64,000 bases of DNA, from contig OX359245.1 in NCBI GenBank assembly GCA_947179485.1, positions 787,001-851,000 of the forward strand, in the 5' to 3' direction. The DNA comes from Allacma fusca (lineage: Eukaryota; Arthropoda; Collembola; Symphypleona; Sminthuridae). The notes under the pieces are model-generated. The model was given only the letters and a program-made list of their open reading frames with translations, had not been told where the DNA came from and did no database searches. Positions within the stretch are counted from its first letter, which is position 1. The number at the start of each line of letters is the position of its first letter. This document shows, one piece after another, positions 23,401 to 36,552 of the stretch. A program made the translations under genes and the position numbers.

Positions 23401-24658
23401 TGTTTAAATCCAACGCTTGTGTTCATGTTTGGCTGCTTTAAGAAACAATCTTAAAGGTGTAAAGGTCAAATTATAATTCAGAATTTTAGAGTATGTACAC
23501 AAAGCGATCCAGACTTACTTGAGCGTGAGTTGAACTCTGGACTAGACCTTTTATAAACACGATTCGCTCTCATCAATGCCTTCCAGCTGATTTCAATGAT
23601 ATTTGTAACATTTGGCAGAGTTTTGAAGTCTTGCAGATTCTACTTCAGGGGGAAATTTACTTTTGCTCTTTTTAGTTTCTAAACAGTATCAATGAATCGT
23701 GGTGGATGTTTCTGGAGCATGTGTTATCACTTTGTGCAAATGGTTCCTCCGGCGACCGATATCATGAGCAATTGTTCCCAGCTGTACATCTGAAGCTCGT
23801 CAAAATCTTAACTTCCGAGATCCGGGGTGAAATATTAAAATTGTGGAAGCTTTTGGAGCCTGCATATTTATTTTTCCAAGGAAAAATTGTGAAATCATTT
23901 TACGAATAAATGAGATTACTCAAAGTAATAATAATTGCAATATAAACTAATAAATACCTGAAAGTGAGGATTAGTACTCCATCATTGCACTGGATGCCGG
24001 AAGATAGGGTTTGGGTTCCTTAACTTGCCCTTGCAAACTAAAATGCGTATCTTCCTGAAGTTGCACGTCTCCGGCTATTTAATTACAAACCAGTTAATCA
24101 CCAACCTGAACACTTCTAACAAAAATAGTTTTGAGACCGCTGGTACCAAATAATTATTGCAGTAAGGGGTATAGGAAGCAATAAAATATGATACCACTGC
24201 CGTCATTTATACTTAAAATGACTGACCAGGGTAAATATTTGTGCCCACAAAATTTAATGAGTGTATTCAAATGCTGTGTAGTCAATAAAATCACTTTTAC
24301 TAACAGCCTCTACATCACTCATGATTCTGTGTACTGGAATTCCCTTTTGCCTTCCCTTTTGGCCCAGTAACAGATAGTTATAAATAGGTTTACAAAAGTA
24401 ATAATGATTTGTGTAAATATAGCCAAACTCAGTCCGCCCCGTAGACGCAACGCAGCGTCTGCCTATCCTACATACAGATCTATTTGCGGGCTATTATATA
24501 TAGGGTGCGATAAATTTATTCAAAAGGCTTGTAGGCAAAATATGTGTGGTGCAAGAATCCTACCCTTTATAATCAAATCCAGGCCGTGATGTCTTCGTCT
24601 GTACTCTGTACATAATTCAAAATACGTGGCACAGCCCAGGCACTGCAGTGTTCATTCG
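23401..24658. other. Stretch without recognised gene
   Basis: A 67-codon plus frame at 23706-23909 has a protein-like composition but no recognisable family; other frames are short. Confidence 0.4.
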
Positions 24659-25642
24659 GGATGAGTTCTACTTTCCCGGCCACAAAATTACCATCCACTA
24701 TCCACCAGGATTTCCACCTTCCACTAGACCTTCCACTTGACATTCCACTAAAATTTTCCAATTTTTTACCTTCCAGATCTTTTACCTAAATTTGACCAGA
24801 TGGAAGGTCCTTCTACCTGGTTCCCTGTGTTAATTACCATATCCCTATGTGTTCTGGTGGGTGAAAAACAAAGTGCAAACTGGTGATAGTAAATGCGTTG
24901 CCCCCTGTATGAGACAATTCAAACCGTAAATCGGCGTTTTAATTTATTGGGAAAAATAAGTTGCAACGCTAAAAATGTTGCGTCTTACCATTAATCGTTA
25001 GTGGTTACGAAATTTTCTCAAAACCTTTTCAAAATTTTGTTAAAAATCAGTTCATCGGTAAGTACGGCAACTGAGGTCTTTCTAATCACGTGGTTTTTCA
25101 GTGGTTGATTTTTATCAGTTATTTGATATAATTCTGCACAACGCCATCGAAATTTGACCATCATACTTGTACATATAATGAATTTGTAACAGCAACCTGT
25201 TACGAGCTACCGTTAACTTAAAACACTCAACTGCTTTCACCTCCGTGGTTATTTTACGAATAAAGAAAGCGAAACATAAGTTAGCACGCCGAAATTGATC
25301 TTAGACTGTCATTTTCAAATGAATGTACACAAAAGAAATTAGCTCTGGCTATGCAGTAACTCATGTAGGGGGGCAATATAGTATTTGTTTAGTTAGTTCT
25401 TTGTAAATATTGTCAAAGCCAGATTACAGAGTCTGTATAGGTAAAGTGGGTAGTCACGTGGAAGGTCAGGTGGAATGATTAAGGGGAAGGTGGAAGGTTA
25501 GATGGAAAATCTGGTGGAAGGTCAAGTGGGAGTTTGGTGGGAGGTGGAAGTCTGGTGGAAGTTGCTTATGTATTACAGTGTTTATATATGGGTGAGTGGA
25601 TATTGGAAGGTAATTTTGTGGCCGGGAAAGTAGAATTCAGCC
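24659..25642. mobile_element. GGCTGAG-family element, full-length copy
   Basis: Both ends match the 19075-20047 copy (left GGATGAGTTCTACTTTCCCG; right the inverted form) with the TTCCACC word arms. No target duplication is visible in the flanks, suggesting age or rearrangement. Confidence 0.85.
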
Positions 25643-27438
25643 AAAATTTGTCCGTACAGGCACAATTGAGGAAGATGAGAGTTTCTGATCTTTCCATACA
25701 TGGTTTCTGTCGGGTATAGAGATATTGTGTAAGGTTGGGTAGATTGGTAGGTTGCACATAATTTCATGAGAACAATCTTCCCTAATCAACAATTACGTTC
25801 TCCTGGATTGAAGGTATGAAATTTTTAACCGAAAATAATGAAATGAAACATTGCTCAAAACTGGGATTGGTTGTCACTATTGATATTGTAATGACAGTGT
25901 TATACTTGTATTTATTATTATTTGAATTATTACACGGCAAAAATGACAGTATAAAAGAGTACATAGTTGAGAAAAGTCAAAACGTAAATTAGACACTGAC
26001 TCCCTCCAAATGATGTTCCTTGTCAATGCTCTACATAAACTAATGTAAATTCTATACATGTGTAAGAAAAGAGTGCGTGGGGTTTTTCAAAAGTACCACA
26101 AGAATAATAGAATAACGTAAAGACCAGAACTGAATTGACTTCCTTCACAGTTTAATATAATTCATTTCTTCGAACGCAATTAATTTGATTTTCTCACCAA
26201 TTTGTATTCTAACAATAATTCTATACGTAAATAGCACCAATAAAATTTCTCCCGCATAATATCTTGCATTACCCCAAACAACAAGGAAAAAATGACTCAA
26301 ATCTTAATAACATTCCATTCAGAAATTTCCAAACAAATTACAGTCCTTGACATTTCATTTCTCAGTTTAGTCGTCCTTGTTTTTATCTATACATGTTTTT
26401 TAATACAGAGATTGTATACATTCATAGGTTATTTTCATTATGTAAAATTACAATATTTCTCCACTATTTGTCAAAACATTATGATAATAATAGGCGCAAT
26501 TGTGATCATAGAATTATTCTCGCCTTTTCAAAACTTCCCCCAATACATATTTCCAACCAGATATTTTTTTCCTTAACGTTACAATTTTCTTTTGTTTTTT
26601 TCTCCAGCCCTAACATTTTTTGACATGCATATGTATATTTTATATTTCTGCAATATTTCTGGTTAAACTCAAGATTTTCCCTTCTTCTAAACAAACATCA
26701 GTTTTAATCAATTACTACCCCAATATTTGTTACCATTTTAACAAAATTTGGACAACTTTTAAAATTCCACGGGATCTGTTAATTTAAATCCTGCCTCAAG
26801 TAGACAATACAAAGAAGGGATGTAAAAATACAGCATATGCCGTGATGCCGTGAAAAAATACTGCCTTAAAACAGCCTCAAATCCACATTTGGGAATTTAA
26901 GTCAATAAAAAGGAAATGAGTCAAATCCCACACAAACTTCCCAAACGTCTCCATTTTCAATGCACACAAGGGGGATGCAAATTCCGAGAGAGATTTGAAA
27001 GCAAGTGTGATGTTTGAACGGAGACCACTTCACTTAGTTCTTCACTCAATACGTATACACATGGGTACATTGAATTTGACCTCTAACAAGGTAACATTTT
27101 CAGAAGGTTCACGTGGATTCAAACAAAGCATAGCACAAGTTTTAGTACTCACCTAGTATGTTTCAAAAATTATGTAACTCGAGTGAATTTTGCCCCGTTC
27201 TCCTAGGACACGTCCCCAAAGTTTCAAAATTTAAAACGGTGCCATAGGTCAAATACCACCTGTCTTTTAAAAATATTCAATATTAAACCCGTAAGGATTT
27301 TCAATTTTTAAAAGTCGACGAAATTTAGATTTTTACTATTTCAAGGAAATTTAAGTGGCGCATCCGTATGTATATGTAGTTGATAAGATATCTTCACCCC
27401 GTATTTACATACGCATGAACTAGGCTCTTGAGTTTTGT
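25643..27438. other. Gene-free AT-rich stretch
   Basis: The AT-rich frame at 26292-26576 is hydrophobic by composition only and no family is recognised. Confidence 0.4.
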
Positions 27439-27597
27439 CTTATGATGTACACATGCACAACATTAGTAAATTATTAATTAAACTAAATAAGCCCGCAAAA
27501 ATATCGTCACATTTTATTCAAAAGTAATCTCTCCAATATGTGCACTACAGATTTCCACCTGAATGGATTTTTGCCCTATGATGTACATATGTACAAC

Positions 27598-29605
27598 CAG
27601 GGTTACAAAAACCAAAATGTCGTGGCTTTTATGCCTACCCGCACCTCCAGTGCTGCGGACAAGTTCAAGTAATACTTGAGTTTTCAAGTCAAGTTCAAGT
27701 TCGGGTCAAGTTCAAGTAGGCCAAGTTTTTACTTGAATCATTCGGGTCAAGTTCAAGTACGTACCCGGATTGACCATGACATTTTAAGACAAGTCAGGTT
27801 CAAGTTCAAGTGAGACAAATTTACTTGAACCCCAAGTCAAGTTCAGGGTCAAGTAATGGAAAGAAAAAACTTGAACATGAACTTGAGATTTCATGGTCAA
27901 GTTCAAGTAATTTTAGATTGCGCATGCCATAAAGGACGGAAGCAATTTCAAAATCACAATTCAATTTCTTGTCATGTTCGGGATATTTTGTTTGCGTATG
28001 TTATAAATCAAAGAACAAAATTCAAAACCAGAGTTAGTTTTATATAGGTTTTGTTTAACTGACGTTGTTAGTTTTTGCAGTAACATCTCCATGAAATGAA
28101 AGAACTATCTTGATAATTCGTAGTATTGCTGAGAATAATTATTAGTTTCAACTTAGGTAAATAATTTTCAATATAAAATGAGCTTGGATTGTCCAATACA
28201 AAAATCATTTAATAAACAAGTAAATACAAGTTTACTTTATTAAATATTAAGTTAAGAATACTGGGAATGCTCAAATAGGTATATGTATACATACATATAT
28301 GAACATTAAATAAAACTTGACACAATATAATACTCGTCATATATACAGTGAAGGTCCATTATAAGAGATCAGCTTATAAGGAATGTATCGATATGCGAGA
28401 TGAATTTGTATGACCTCAACTTTCATTTACACAGTTAGACGTTTCTTGTAAGGGAAATTCCTTTACAAATTGTACTATTTACTTTACTGTATTCAGTATA
28501 CGCTAAAGGATGTCCTCGAACGGTTTTAAAAAAAAATAGTATTACAATTGCTTTCTGAATGCGTTTTGGTTTTCAGTCCGACGGAAATAATTTGCAGATG
28601 TACGCTAAAACATTTTGTGGACATATTTTATTTCTTGTGATACTTAACTTGAATTCAACTCAAGTTCAAGTCACGTTGAAGTCATGGTCAAGTCAAGTTC
28701 AAGTCAAGTTTGGAACTGTAACTACTTGATCAAGTTCGGGTCTTAGAAAATTTACTTGATTACTTGAACTTGACAAGTCAAGTAATTACAGGAACGCGAG
28801 TTATCAAGTTCAGGTTGTGTCTTGAAAATTACTTGAAGTTTCATGGTCAAGTCAAGTTCATGGTCAAGTTTTTAAATTACTTGACCCGATCGCAGCACTG
28901 CACCTGACTGTCCACCAAATGACTGCCTGGCATTTTGGGTATTTCTGGCGTATTAGTGACGTGAGCAGAAACAAGTACTGTTATTGGCCCATCCGCGTTT
29001 TGTCAGCATTTGCGAACATTTTGATATAATCGTACCTATACAGTTTTATACAATTTTATTGCTTTTGAAGAAGTTTCTCAAAAATGAATAAGCAAAACTC
29101 ATTACTTAAAAATCAAGTTTTTTAAGGATTTAAAAATAGTTGGGTTTTGAAATTACAATTAGTGCAGTGCCGGTGTAATCTCAGAATTTAATATTTTTAG
29201 CAAAAATACATAAATTTTATAAACAATTCAAAACTTGGAGCTTATGAAGCAATTTTTGGGTCGACTTTGACATGAATTTTATCAGCTCAAGTAAGTAAAT
29301 TAGTTAAAAATCTGACAATGCGAAATTTGCATATAGATAGCAGTTACTTAATCTTTGTTAAATTTTTGTAAAAATGTGTTTGCACGCCAAATGATTAGGT
29401 ATTATGTGCAAGCAAATTTTTACACCAAAATAAAAAATAAAAATTGTATTTTCCATAAAGTTGTATATTTCAACTTGTAAAAAAATGCTTGCCTTAGACT
29501 GAATATACCCAACAACCCAACTTGTCGTAGAGGCTCAAAATGCCAGGTCAATTTGGACAGGGATAAAACCAGAAATTTCAAGGCATTTTCAATTGCGCAA
29601 ACCTG
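27598..29605. mobile_element. AAATGCC-family hAT-like copy, carrying a nested element
   Basis: It begins CAGGGTTACAAAAACCAAAA, ends GGCATTTTCAATTGCGCAAA plus CCTG, and is flanked by the perfect 8-bp duplication TGTACAAC (27590-27597 and 29606-29613). It is the same family as 1885-2973. It is split at about 27648 by an AAGTTC-word element. Confidence 0.85.
27648..28900. mobile_element. hAT-like element, AAGTTC-word family
   Basis: The ends are CAGTGCTGCGGACAAGTTCA and the inverted CAGTGCTGCGATCGGGTCAA. Flanks share GCACCT (a partly decayed 8-bp duplication). Both arms consist of AAGTTC/CAAGTCAAGTTC words; the middle (about 27900-28650) is AT-rich without a transposase frame. Confidence 0.85.
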
Positions 29606-30085
29606 TGTACAACATCCATAATTAACCCCCCCATACTACTATATTCAAATTTTCTTCAAAGGTAATTCCTCAAGCATGGATATTAATGCGTTCCTCCTCA
29701 GTGAATCCTTCCAGCATAGCAAGTTTTCCCTCTAACTCACATATGTACAACCTCCATAGTTTGTCCCCCCATAACGGTATCATCGAATTTTCTCCAAATG
29801 TAATCCCATCGGAAATTCTTTGGGGAAGAAAACACTAATACAGATTTGGAACGGTTACCTTTCGAGAAAATTTGACGACATCTGTGTGGGGGGCCTGCTT
29901 ATGCAGGTTGTACATGTGCACATCCGAGATAAACAAGCAATGCTGGATGGATTCATTGAGGAGGAAAACATTAGTGTTCTTGTTGGAGGGATTACCTTTG
30001 AATAAAATGTGACAATATTTTTGCGGGGGGGCTAATTTAGTTTAATTTCTAATTTACTAATGTTGTACATGTGTACAACATAAAG

Positions 30086-31539
30086 AGTATGATAGAGTAT
30101 AAAACAGTATAGGCGTTTTCGCAGAGGTGCTACCGTTCGGTTGAAACCACATTTCCTGAATTTTAAAAGACGAATAGGAAATTTTTCACTTTTATACTTA
30201 TTCCAATCCATGTCAGTGGAAACTTACCGTATTAAAATCCATTAATTTTTTTAATTGTACAAATGTTTTCAACCGGATTCCCGCAACTCGAATCCAACGA
30301 TGGCACCTCTACGATAAAACAAATAATTACTTTTCAGTACCCTTCGCAATTTTTACTTTTACAATATTCGTCAATTCCAAACGGAAACCCCTTAATTAGC
30401 TACAAGCTAAAGCAAGTTAAGCCCAATGGAACTGTGCACAAAAGGTTACAGCTTTTGGAAACATGCACGAAGGTATGTTATAAAATGGCAATTGATAAAA
30501 TGAGTTCGAAATCATTTATTTCGAATGTTGAATCTTAACTAAAAATTGAACGGGCGGTTTTTCGGGTCTGGTTACATGTATACAATGGCCAACCATCTGT
30601 AATAATTATTGCAGCATTGGTTACCCTGCATACAATTGTCAATTCCTAACCTAAAAGTCGTTAATATGCTCATTTAGCTGATTATGTTGTTGGCAGAAGA
30701 AGTAGCAGAGTATTAGTATACGGAAAATCTTTTGACAAAAAACTACAACTTTTTAAAGGTGGGGGTAAGTGATACTTGTAATTTCCCGTGTTAAATGCCA
30801 TTTAGAATTTCCAGTTTTGAACTTCGGGACAAACTGACTTCGCGCAAATTTTTTAAAAAAACTATGAAGGATTTTTTAGGTGGCAGGTGTGACATGAAGT
30901 AGTACTCAGCGTATGTGCAAAATAGTTTTGGTGGAATTTCCAAAATCTGGAAGGGGCACCAAAAAATGCTTACTTATGAGTGAGAATGGTACAACCAATA
31001 ACAATGAGTCGAGTATAAGTAAACGCTGCGCGGAAGAAAATAAAATGAACTGAACTTGAATGGAACGTTTCTCAAGGTTGAATGCAAGGTCGAGACTATA
31101 ATAAAGTTCATTTTCTCAAATTTTAAAATGACTAAAGTTTCAAAAATTCGCTGGATGGGTTTTTGTTGAATTGACCCGCTATAGAAGGATAGTAAATAGC
31201 CCACCTGCGCAGGAAAATTGGCTTGAAGTCTTGGTTTGCCGTAACACATTAACACCTGCATGATAAAAATATTTAAGCCATTTAAAATGTTAAAATTCTA
31301 TAAACACGAGAAAATATCATGGTCACTGGGAAACCTCTCACTGGGTCCCTGCGCATTTCCCATGTTTGATCCGTAGATCGTGGTGTATACATTTTTATAA
31401 ATAAATAATTTGATCGATTAAAAACTTCCTTAAAACAATATCTGTTGTAAATTTTTCAATTCTGTAGGAGAGGAACATCTGTACAATGTAATGGGTGGTC
31501 CTATTAGCTTTTATTTTTTCGAATAGGCTTTATTACTTT
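30086..31539. other. Stretch without recognised gene
   Basis: Frames of 91 codons (plus, 30263-30538) and 95 codons (minus, 30974-31261) show no recognisable domain. Confidence 0.4.
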
Positions 31540-31765
31540 TTGTGCTTATTTACGAAATATCTTTATTGTACTTTTGCCCTTTTACTTGTACATACTTGTT
31601 TACGATACTGCTTTTTTGAGCCTTTGCTGTTTTACTGTTTGTACTTATTTACGAAGATATTTTTTGTGCTTTTGCCTTTTACTTGTACTTATTTTCGAAG
31701 ATGCATTTTTGTTCTTTTGCTCGTTTACTTTTTGTACTCATCTACAATGATTCTTTTTTCTGCTT
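31540..31765 (+). repeat. Degenerate tandem repeat of about 45-53 bp, four to five copies
   Basis: Units contain TTGTACTTATTTACGAAGAT followed by a T-rich stretch and TGCTTTTGCC. They create the 117-codon frame at 31495-31848, which is therefore not a gene. Confidence 0.75.
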
Positions 31766-32434
31766 TTTTACAATGGTTTTATCTCAAAAAGATTTTCTTA
31801 ATTGAATGCCTGACAATACTTACTTGCTTTAGATCTACACATTTATAATTGTTCAATAGTTTTTAACTACATCCGGATTGGTTTGAAAAAAATTCTACTT
31901 ATTTCTTAAAAGATTTTGCTCCTTAGAAAAGCCCTGATGAGTAAACTGGTTTTGAGTTGGGGTTGTCGGAGTAACAAAAGCTGACCACGATCGCATTTAT
32001 AGATTAAATTTTAAGATGGGTTATTTCTAAAGAATATATATTTTTATTAATTTCATTTGTCAACAGTCTGGATCAGTATGAATTTATGTGCCAATATAAA
32101 CCAATTATCTCATATACGGGCATCGACTTAAACAGAACAATGGATTATTATTCCTAAATAATTATCGCATTTGACGAAAAATAATAATGCTGCAAAAGCA
32201 AATTTCTTCAACTGCACTATTATTGTCAATTAGAGTGAGATTTTAAAATGTTTATATAAACATTCTGTTAAGTAACTTTATTTTCAAATTTGGGAATGAC
32301 AAACAATTTATATTTTAAGACCAGAAGAAATTCCAGTTTAACATTTGAATTGTCCCTCGAGGTAAGTTTCGGAAATTTCCTTAACATGTTATTTAAAATA
32401 AAACAGGTCTATTTTGCTAAATAAAACGTGAGAC
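31766..32434. other. Gene-free AT-rich stretch
   Basis: Nothing recognised. Confidence 0.4.
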
Positions 32435-33408
32435 TAGAGCTTCCAATGTGTTCAACATTTTTGTTCCGTAGGAAATTCCGTTCCGTTCCGAAACCTACAA
32501 ATAATATTGTTCCCGGTTCCGTTCCGGCTGTCGGGACATCGGAACATTTGAACTGACACCGTTCGGAACAAAGGAGTAAAGTATTTTTTCCGTTACAGGT
32601 TGTGTTCCGTTCCGTATTATGCTAGTTTTTCCGTTCCGAACCCGTTCCGTTCCGAAATATCCCGGAATTTTTCACAACATGCGTGTACAAATTACTGGCA
32701 ACTTAATATACATGATATATGTACTTTTAATAGATTGGATGCTAGGGAGTGCTATTATTTAATTAAATTAAATAATATTTAATAATAATTAGGCCATATA
32801 AAAAGAACTACTGTGCAGTATTATATAATTATTAATAATTATTTTTTAGCAATAAATATTTGTAGAGTGTGGACTTCAATAGCCTGACAGTGTTAATTTC
32901 CTGCAAGCTTGCTTCATTGCTGCTAATAATTTCGATTTCAGAATTTTCATTTCGAGAAAAATCGCCCATTCCCTTGTTTATTAAACAAAATTAGTTATTC
33001 TGTTGATTTTCACGGAAAACGATACTCGCATTACATACAAGCATTTGCGTAAATTAAATCCAACTGTGTTCATAAAATTTCGTTATTTTGGCAAAAAACT
33101 GCTTACAAGCAAGAGCGAAAAGAAATGTGTTTCCATTCTAGTTGAACGCAGGCGCGACACTTGAGAAATTGTACCGGGATCGGTTCGGAACGGAACAGAA
33201 CAATTCCGCTTTCCGGTGAAATAAATTATATGGGACATTTTTCGTACCGATGCTCTGAACCTTCACGGTCCCAATATTATCGGTACAAGTGCTCATGTTC
33301 CGGTTTTGTCCCGATTCAATGACGGAACCAAAAAGAATGTTCCGAAATTGTTCCGTTCCGTTTCCGAAATTTGAACTTTGGGATTTCGGAAACCCGAAGG
33401 AAGCTCTA
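32435..33408. mobile_element. hAT-like element, TTCCG-word family, 974 bp
   Basis: The ends TAGAGCTTCC and GGAAGCTCTA are inverted and flanked by the perfect 8-bp duplication CGTGAGAC (32427-32434 and 33409-33416). The arms are arrays of GTTCCGTTCCG words; the centre is AT-rich. Non-autonomous. Confidence 0.9.
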
Positions 33409-33416
33409 CGTGAGAC

Positions 33417-34116
33417 TAATCTTAATATTTTCTTTAAGAATTGATTTGTCACCACAGCCATAAAGGGCCTTCAAAGTTGCAAGTTCTGGCTACTCTTTTC
33501 TTGACGGTTTTTCCTTCGAAATAGTCTTCAAGTCATAAACTAATCCAACCCAGGCGAGAAAATGAATTATGGATGTCGTAGGATTCCATTTGATACACCC
33601 CAATTCGGGCGTTTTATAGTCCCATGGAAACACATGGTGGTAGTTGTACGTGCCTTTATCAAGGGTTAAGATGTTAATAAGTTGGGTATCCACTGGTTTA
33701 ATTGATCTGTGCTAGGAAATTTCTAGTTACATTTTGTTGGCTTCAAAATACCAATACTGTATGCGACCCTGGTAAATATAGTTTTATAAACCACAAAAGA
33801 AAATAAACTTACGTGTCATAGGGCTTAACCCTTCCTGAAGTGTGGATGACACTAGCGACAAAAAACGTTCGATGGGACGTCCAACGCTTTAGGTACCATT
33901 TCGAGCGCGAATTATTTTGTTACCAAATCTATGTTGTTAAATATTCAACCAAAATACAACTTTTACAAGGTTCCCTTTAATAATAATACCTGGTGAAAAC
34001 AAAACATTGACGAATTAAAATTTGCAAATAACCAAATATTTTACTACTAACTGCAGGTTCATAAATTTATTCGAAATTTAAAGAGTGGAGTTCGGGATGC
34101 TCAATTATGAATTCAA
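33417..34116. other. Stretch without recognised gene
   Basis: No supported feature; a 67-codon minus frame at 33490-33693 has no recognisable domain. Confidence 0.4.
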
Positions 34117-34134
34117 CCCAAATAGCACAAGACG
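34117..34134. repeat. Left terminal inverted repeat of the CACTA element
   Basis: CCCAAATAGCACAAGACG; it matches the complement of 39024-39041 except at two positions. Confidence 0.85.
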
Positions 34135-34535
34135 GTTTGGGGACGTTTTTCTCACCAATCACCCGAACACTTTAAACTCGTCGCCCCGTTGTCTCAGATC
34201 GTCTTACACACATTTTAAAGACCATCAAATGAGACCCTGAGAAACGTCTCAAACTCGTCTTTCTTAACGGCACAAACTCGTGCGAAACTAGTCCATATAT
34301 TTGATGCTGAAATTACAGTAATTAATTAATTGGCTAATTAAATGCGCAAAAAAATTTCCACAAAATTTTTAAATTCAAGTGTATTTATTTTTAATCTCAG
34401 AACAATGTAAAATGACAAACTCAGTGTTAAAGAAATAAAAGAAACATATACTCCATATCTTATCATATCTTCGATCAAATAATCGTATACTAGCGCTGTT
34501 CAAATATGAAGTAGCTTTGTTCAAAATACATTAAA

Positions 34536-36547
34536 CTAGTCGCTATCGTCGTTACTAGTGCTACTTGCTTCACTACTAGATTTGGAGCTCTCTTCATCCG
34601 CCGACGGGTCATCATGTTGGCAGGTCTTTGCAACTAAAATATTATTTGATAAGTTATATGCTTAGTTCTTTCACTCTTTCACAATTCAACGTAAAAAACT
34701 TTATAATAATATTATTCAAGAATAATTGATAACGATTATTAATTTGTAAAGAAATAAAAACTAATTAATAATAACACACTCTTTCGGTCCAATCGCTGCT
34801 TGGCTCTTTTAAGCCAATCCCCTATCGACAGCTCTACATCAAATACTAGCGAAGTCTTTCGAGTCAGCGGATGTTTTTTCAAGCATGCTGTAATTTAAAA
34901 AAATAAAATACAATACAATATTTGATGTTAGAGTATATTTTATACAATACTCTATTTATCTTAATTATAATTAATCGCACCTGCAAAAATTGACTTTAAC
35001 TGTAGATCCTCAAATGATTGCTTGTCACGCTGTCCCTTGTAGCTATAGTTCATTGCAACTTCATCAGACATTATTTCTGTCAGCATCTTAGTTAAAAACT
35101 TCGAACATGTTCTACCGCCACCACCAGCACGGGATAGGTGCATAATCTGGAGACAAAACTTAAAACATTTAAAAACATAAATTGTAATAATTATCACAAA
35201 ATATGATGAGATACAATTTCTCACCAGTTTTCTCTTGTAATCTGGTTGTTCGCACACTCGTTTACTGATTAATTCCAATTCAACCACCGTTTCTGCTCTT
35301 TTAAACTCCTCATCTTCGAACTCGGAATCTAGCTCTGTTACAGCGGCCATACCATAGCTATCCATTTTCAAATGTATATTCTTCAAAGATTCTTGAATTC
35401 CTGACAGTTGGTCCATCACCACTTCAAGTACTGGTTTTGATGCACACTGTCCTGTTAATTTTGTTTTGAAACAAGTTATTTAATTAAAGTTTTAAAACCG
35501 CATGAATCAAAATTATGGTTAAGAATCTGATGGTATTACAAACTGAACAGAAGGCTGAACCATGTTCGTAAAATACTGAATATATAGAAATGGAGTACTG
35601 GTTTAGTGACCTTCCAGGAAGCCAGTTGTTTCCCAATTTGATAGTGGGGATGCTGGAAGACCTGTAGTTTGTCTGTAGCTCCCGTCAAGGTGAAGTTGCA
35701 TTTGGGGATTCTCGTTTCCTTCAGCCGATACAAGTGTATACTGGATGGACGAACTCAAAGCATCAATTTGATTTGAAGGTCCCAACGCCGAAGACGATGT
35801 AACTACGGCTTCTGGGGTTATAATTATGCTTCCATTGCCGTCAAAATCCTCATTAGGTAATGGTGGAGGCGAAGGAGCCTTAGGAAGTACGGACTTCAAC
35901 CGTCTTGGTTTTGAGTACTTCAAAAGTTTTCTGGCTTATGAGCCGGTTGTGGATGTCAAATATTTAGCTGGACCAGATATTTTACGGCGCTTGTTTGTCG
36001 ACTCTCTGTCAGTGTCACTTGTTAAATCGGAGCGCGTTGTAGATTTATTAAGATGCTTCCTTGCTTCGTCATAATTAGCTGTAATGTACACATTAATTCG
36101 GTTAGCATGAAACATTTTACATTCAAATTAGAAGATATATGAAAATAAATTAAATTCAAATCTTGATCTATAACACCAGATCAATATTGGAAGTATTCAA
36201 ACCAACCGAGCAAGTTAATATAAAGAAAATAGGATAAAATGGTTTTTTCATTAGGATAGAAAACAATTTTCAGCTTCGTACATACATACATGAAAAGACT
36301 AATGTATGTACACTAGGCCGAATGGATAAAAATTATAAATCATACCGTATGATTTCAGAATTTTTCGCAACTTGTGCTTGCGCCAACTTTTACCAGGCGT
36401 TGGTAATTTTTGCTTCTTCACAGCAGCAATGATAGTCCCAGTGGATTTTGTTGAGGGCCACAAACACTTAGTTTTATCTTCTTGTATCCATATTGTGGGA
36501 ACAACTGCTACTCCTCCATTTTTGTCAAACTCCACGATGCTGTACAA
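34536..36547 (-). CDS. DUF4806 accessory gene of the CACTA element, spliced, with one nonsense codon
   Basis: The gene follows the transposase on the same strand. Readable exons, in order: 36345-36547 (WIQEDKTKCLWPS, then KKQKLPTPGKSWRKHK), about 35605-36081 after an ACAG acceptor (proline-rich linker), about 35226-35450 (coiled LDSEFEDEEFKRAETVVEL), 34985-35148 (IMHLSRAGGGGRTCSKFL, the glycine-rich DUF4806 core), about 34780-34887 and 34536-34633 (acidic serine-rich tail ending DDSD). GT-AG borders are visible at most joints. In the second exon a TAA (35936-35938) interrupts the frame, so the copy may be inactive. The first exon has no ATG: it opens after a TGA and starts six bases past the transposase stop, so it may be spliced to an upstream exon. 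Confidence 0.75.
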
Positions 36548-36552
36548 TGTAT

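Larger units (their letters stand above)
27439..30085. mobile_element. Palindromic element with TGTACAC...ACAAC ends, split by nested hAT-like elements
   Basis: About 100 bp at 27440-27540 (starting TTATGATGTACACATG and containing ATTAGTAAATTATTAATTAA, GCAAAAATATCGTCACATTT) reappear inverted at about 29985-30085. The interior has repeated TGTACATATGTACAAC palindromes. It is interrupted by the element at 27598-29605. Original length was about 0.6 kb. Confidence 0.75.

Noticed and set aside
24651..25650. Target duplication of the GGCTGAG copy
   Set aside because: The 8-bp flanks TTCATTCG and AAAATTTG do not match.
31495..31848. 117-codon plus-strand frame
   Set aside because: It is produced by a T-rich tandem repeat of about 50 bp.
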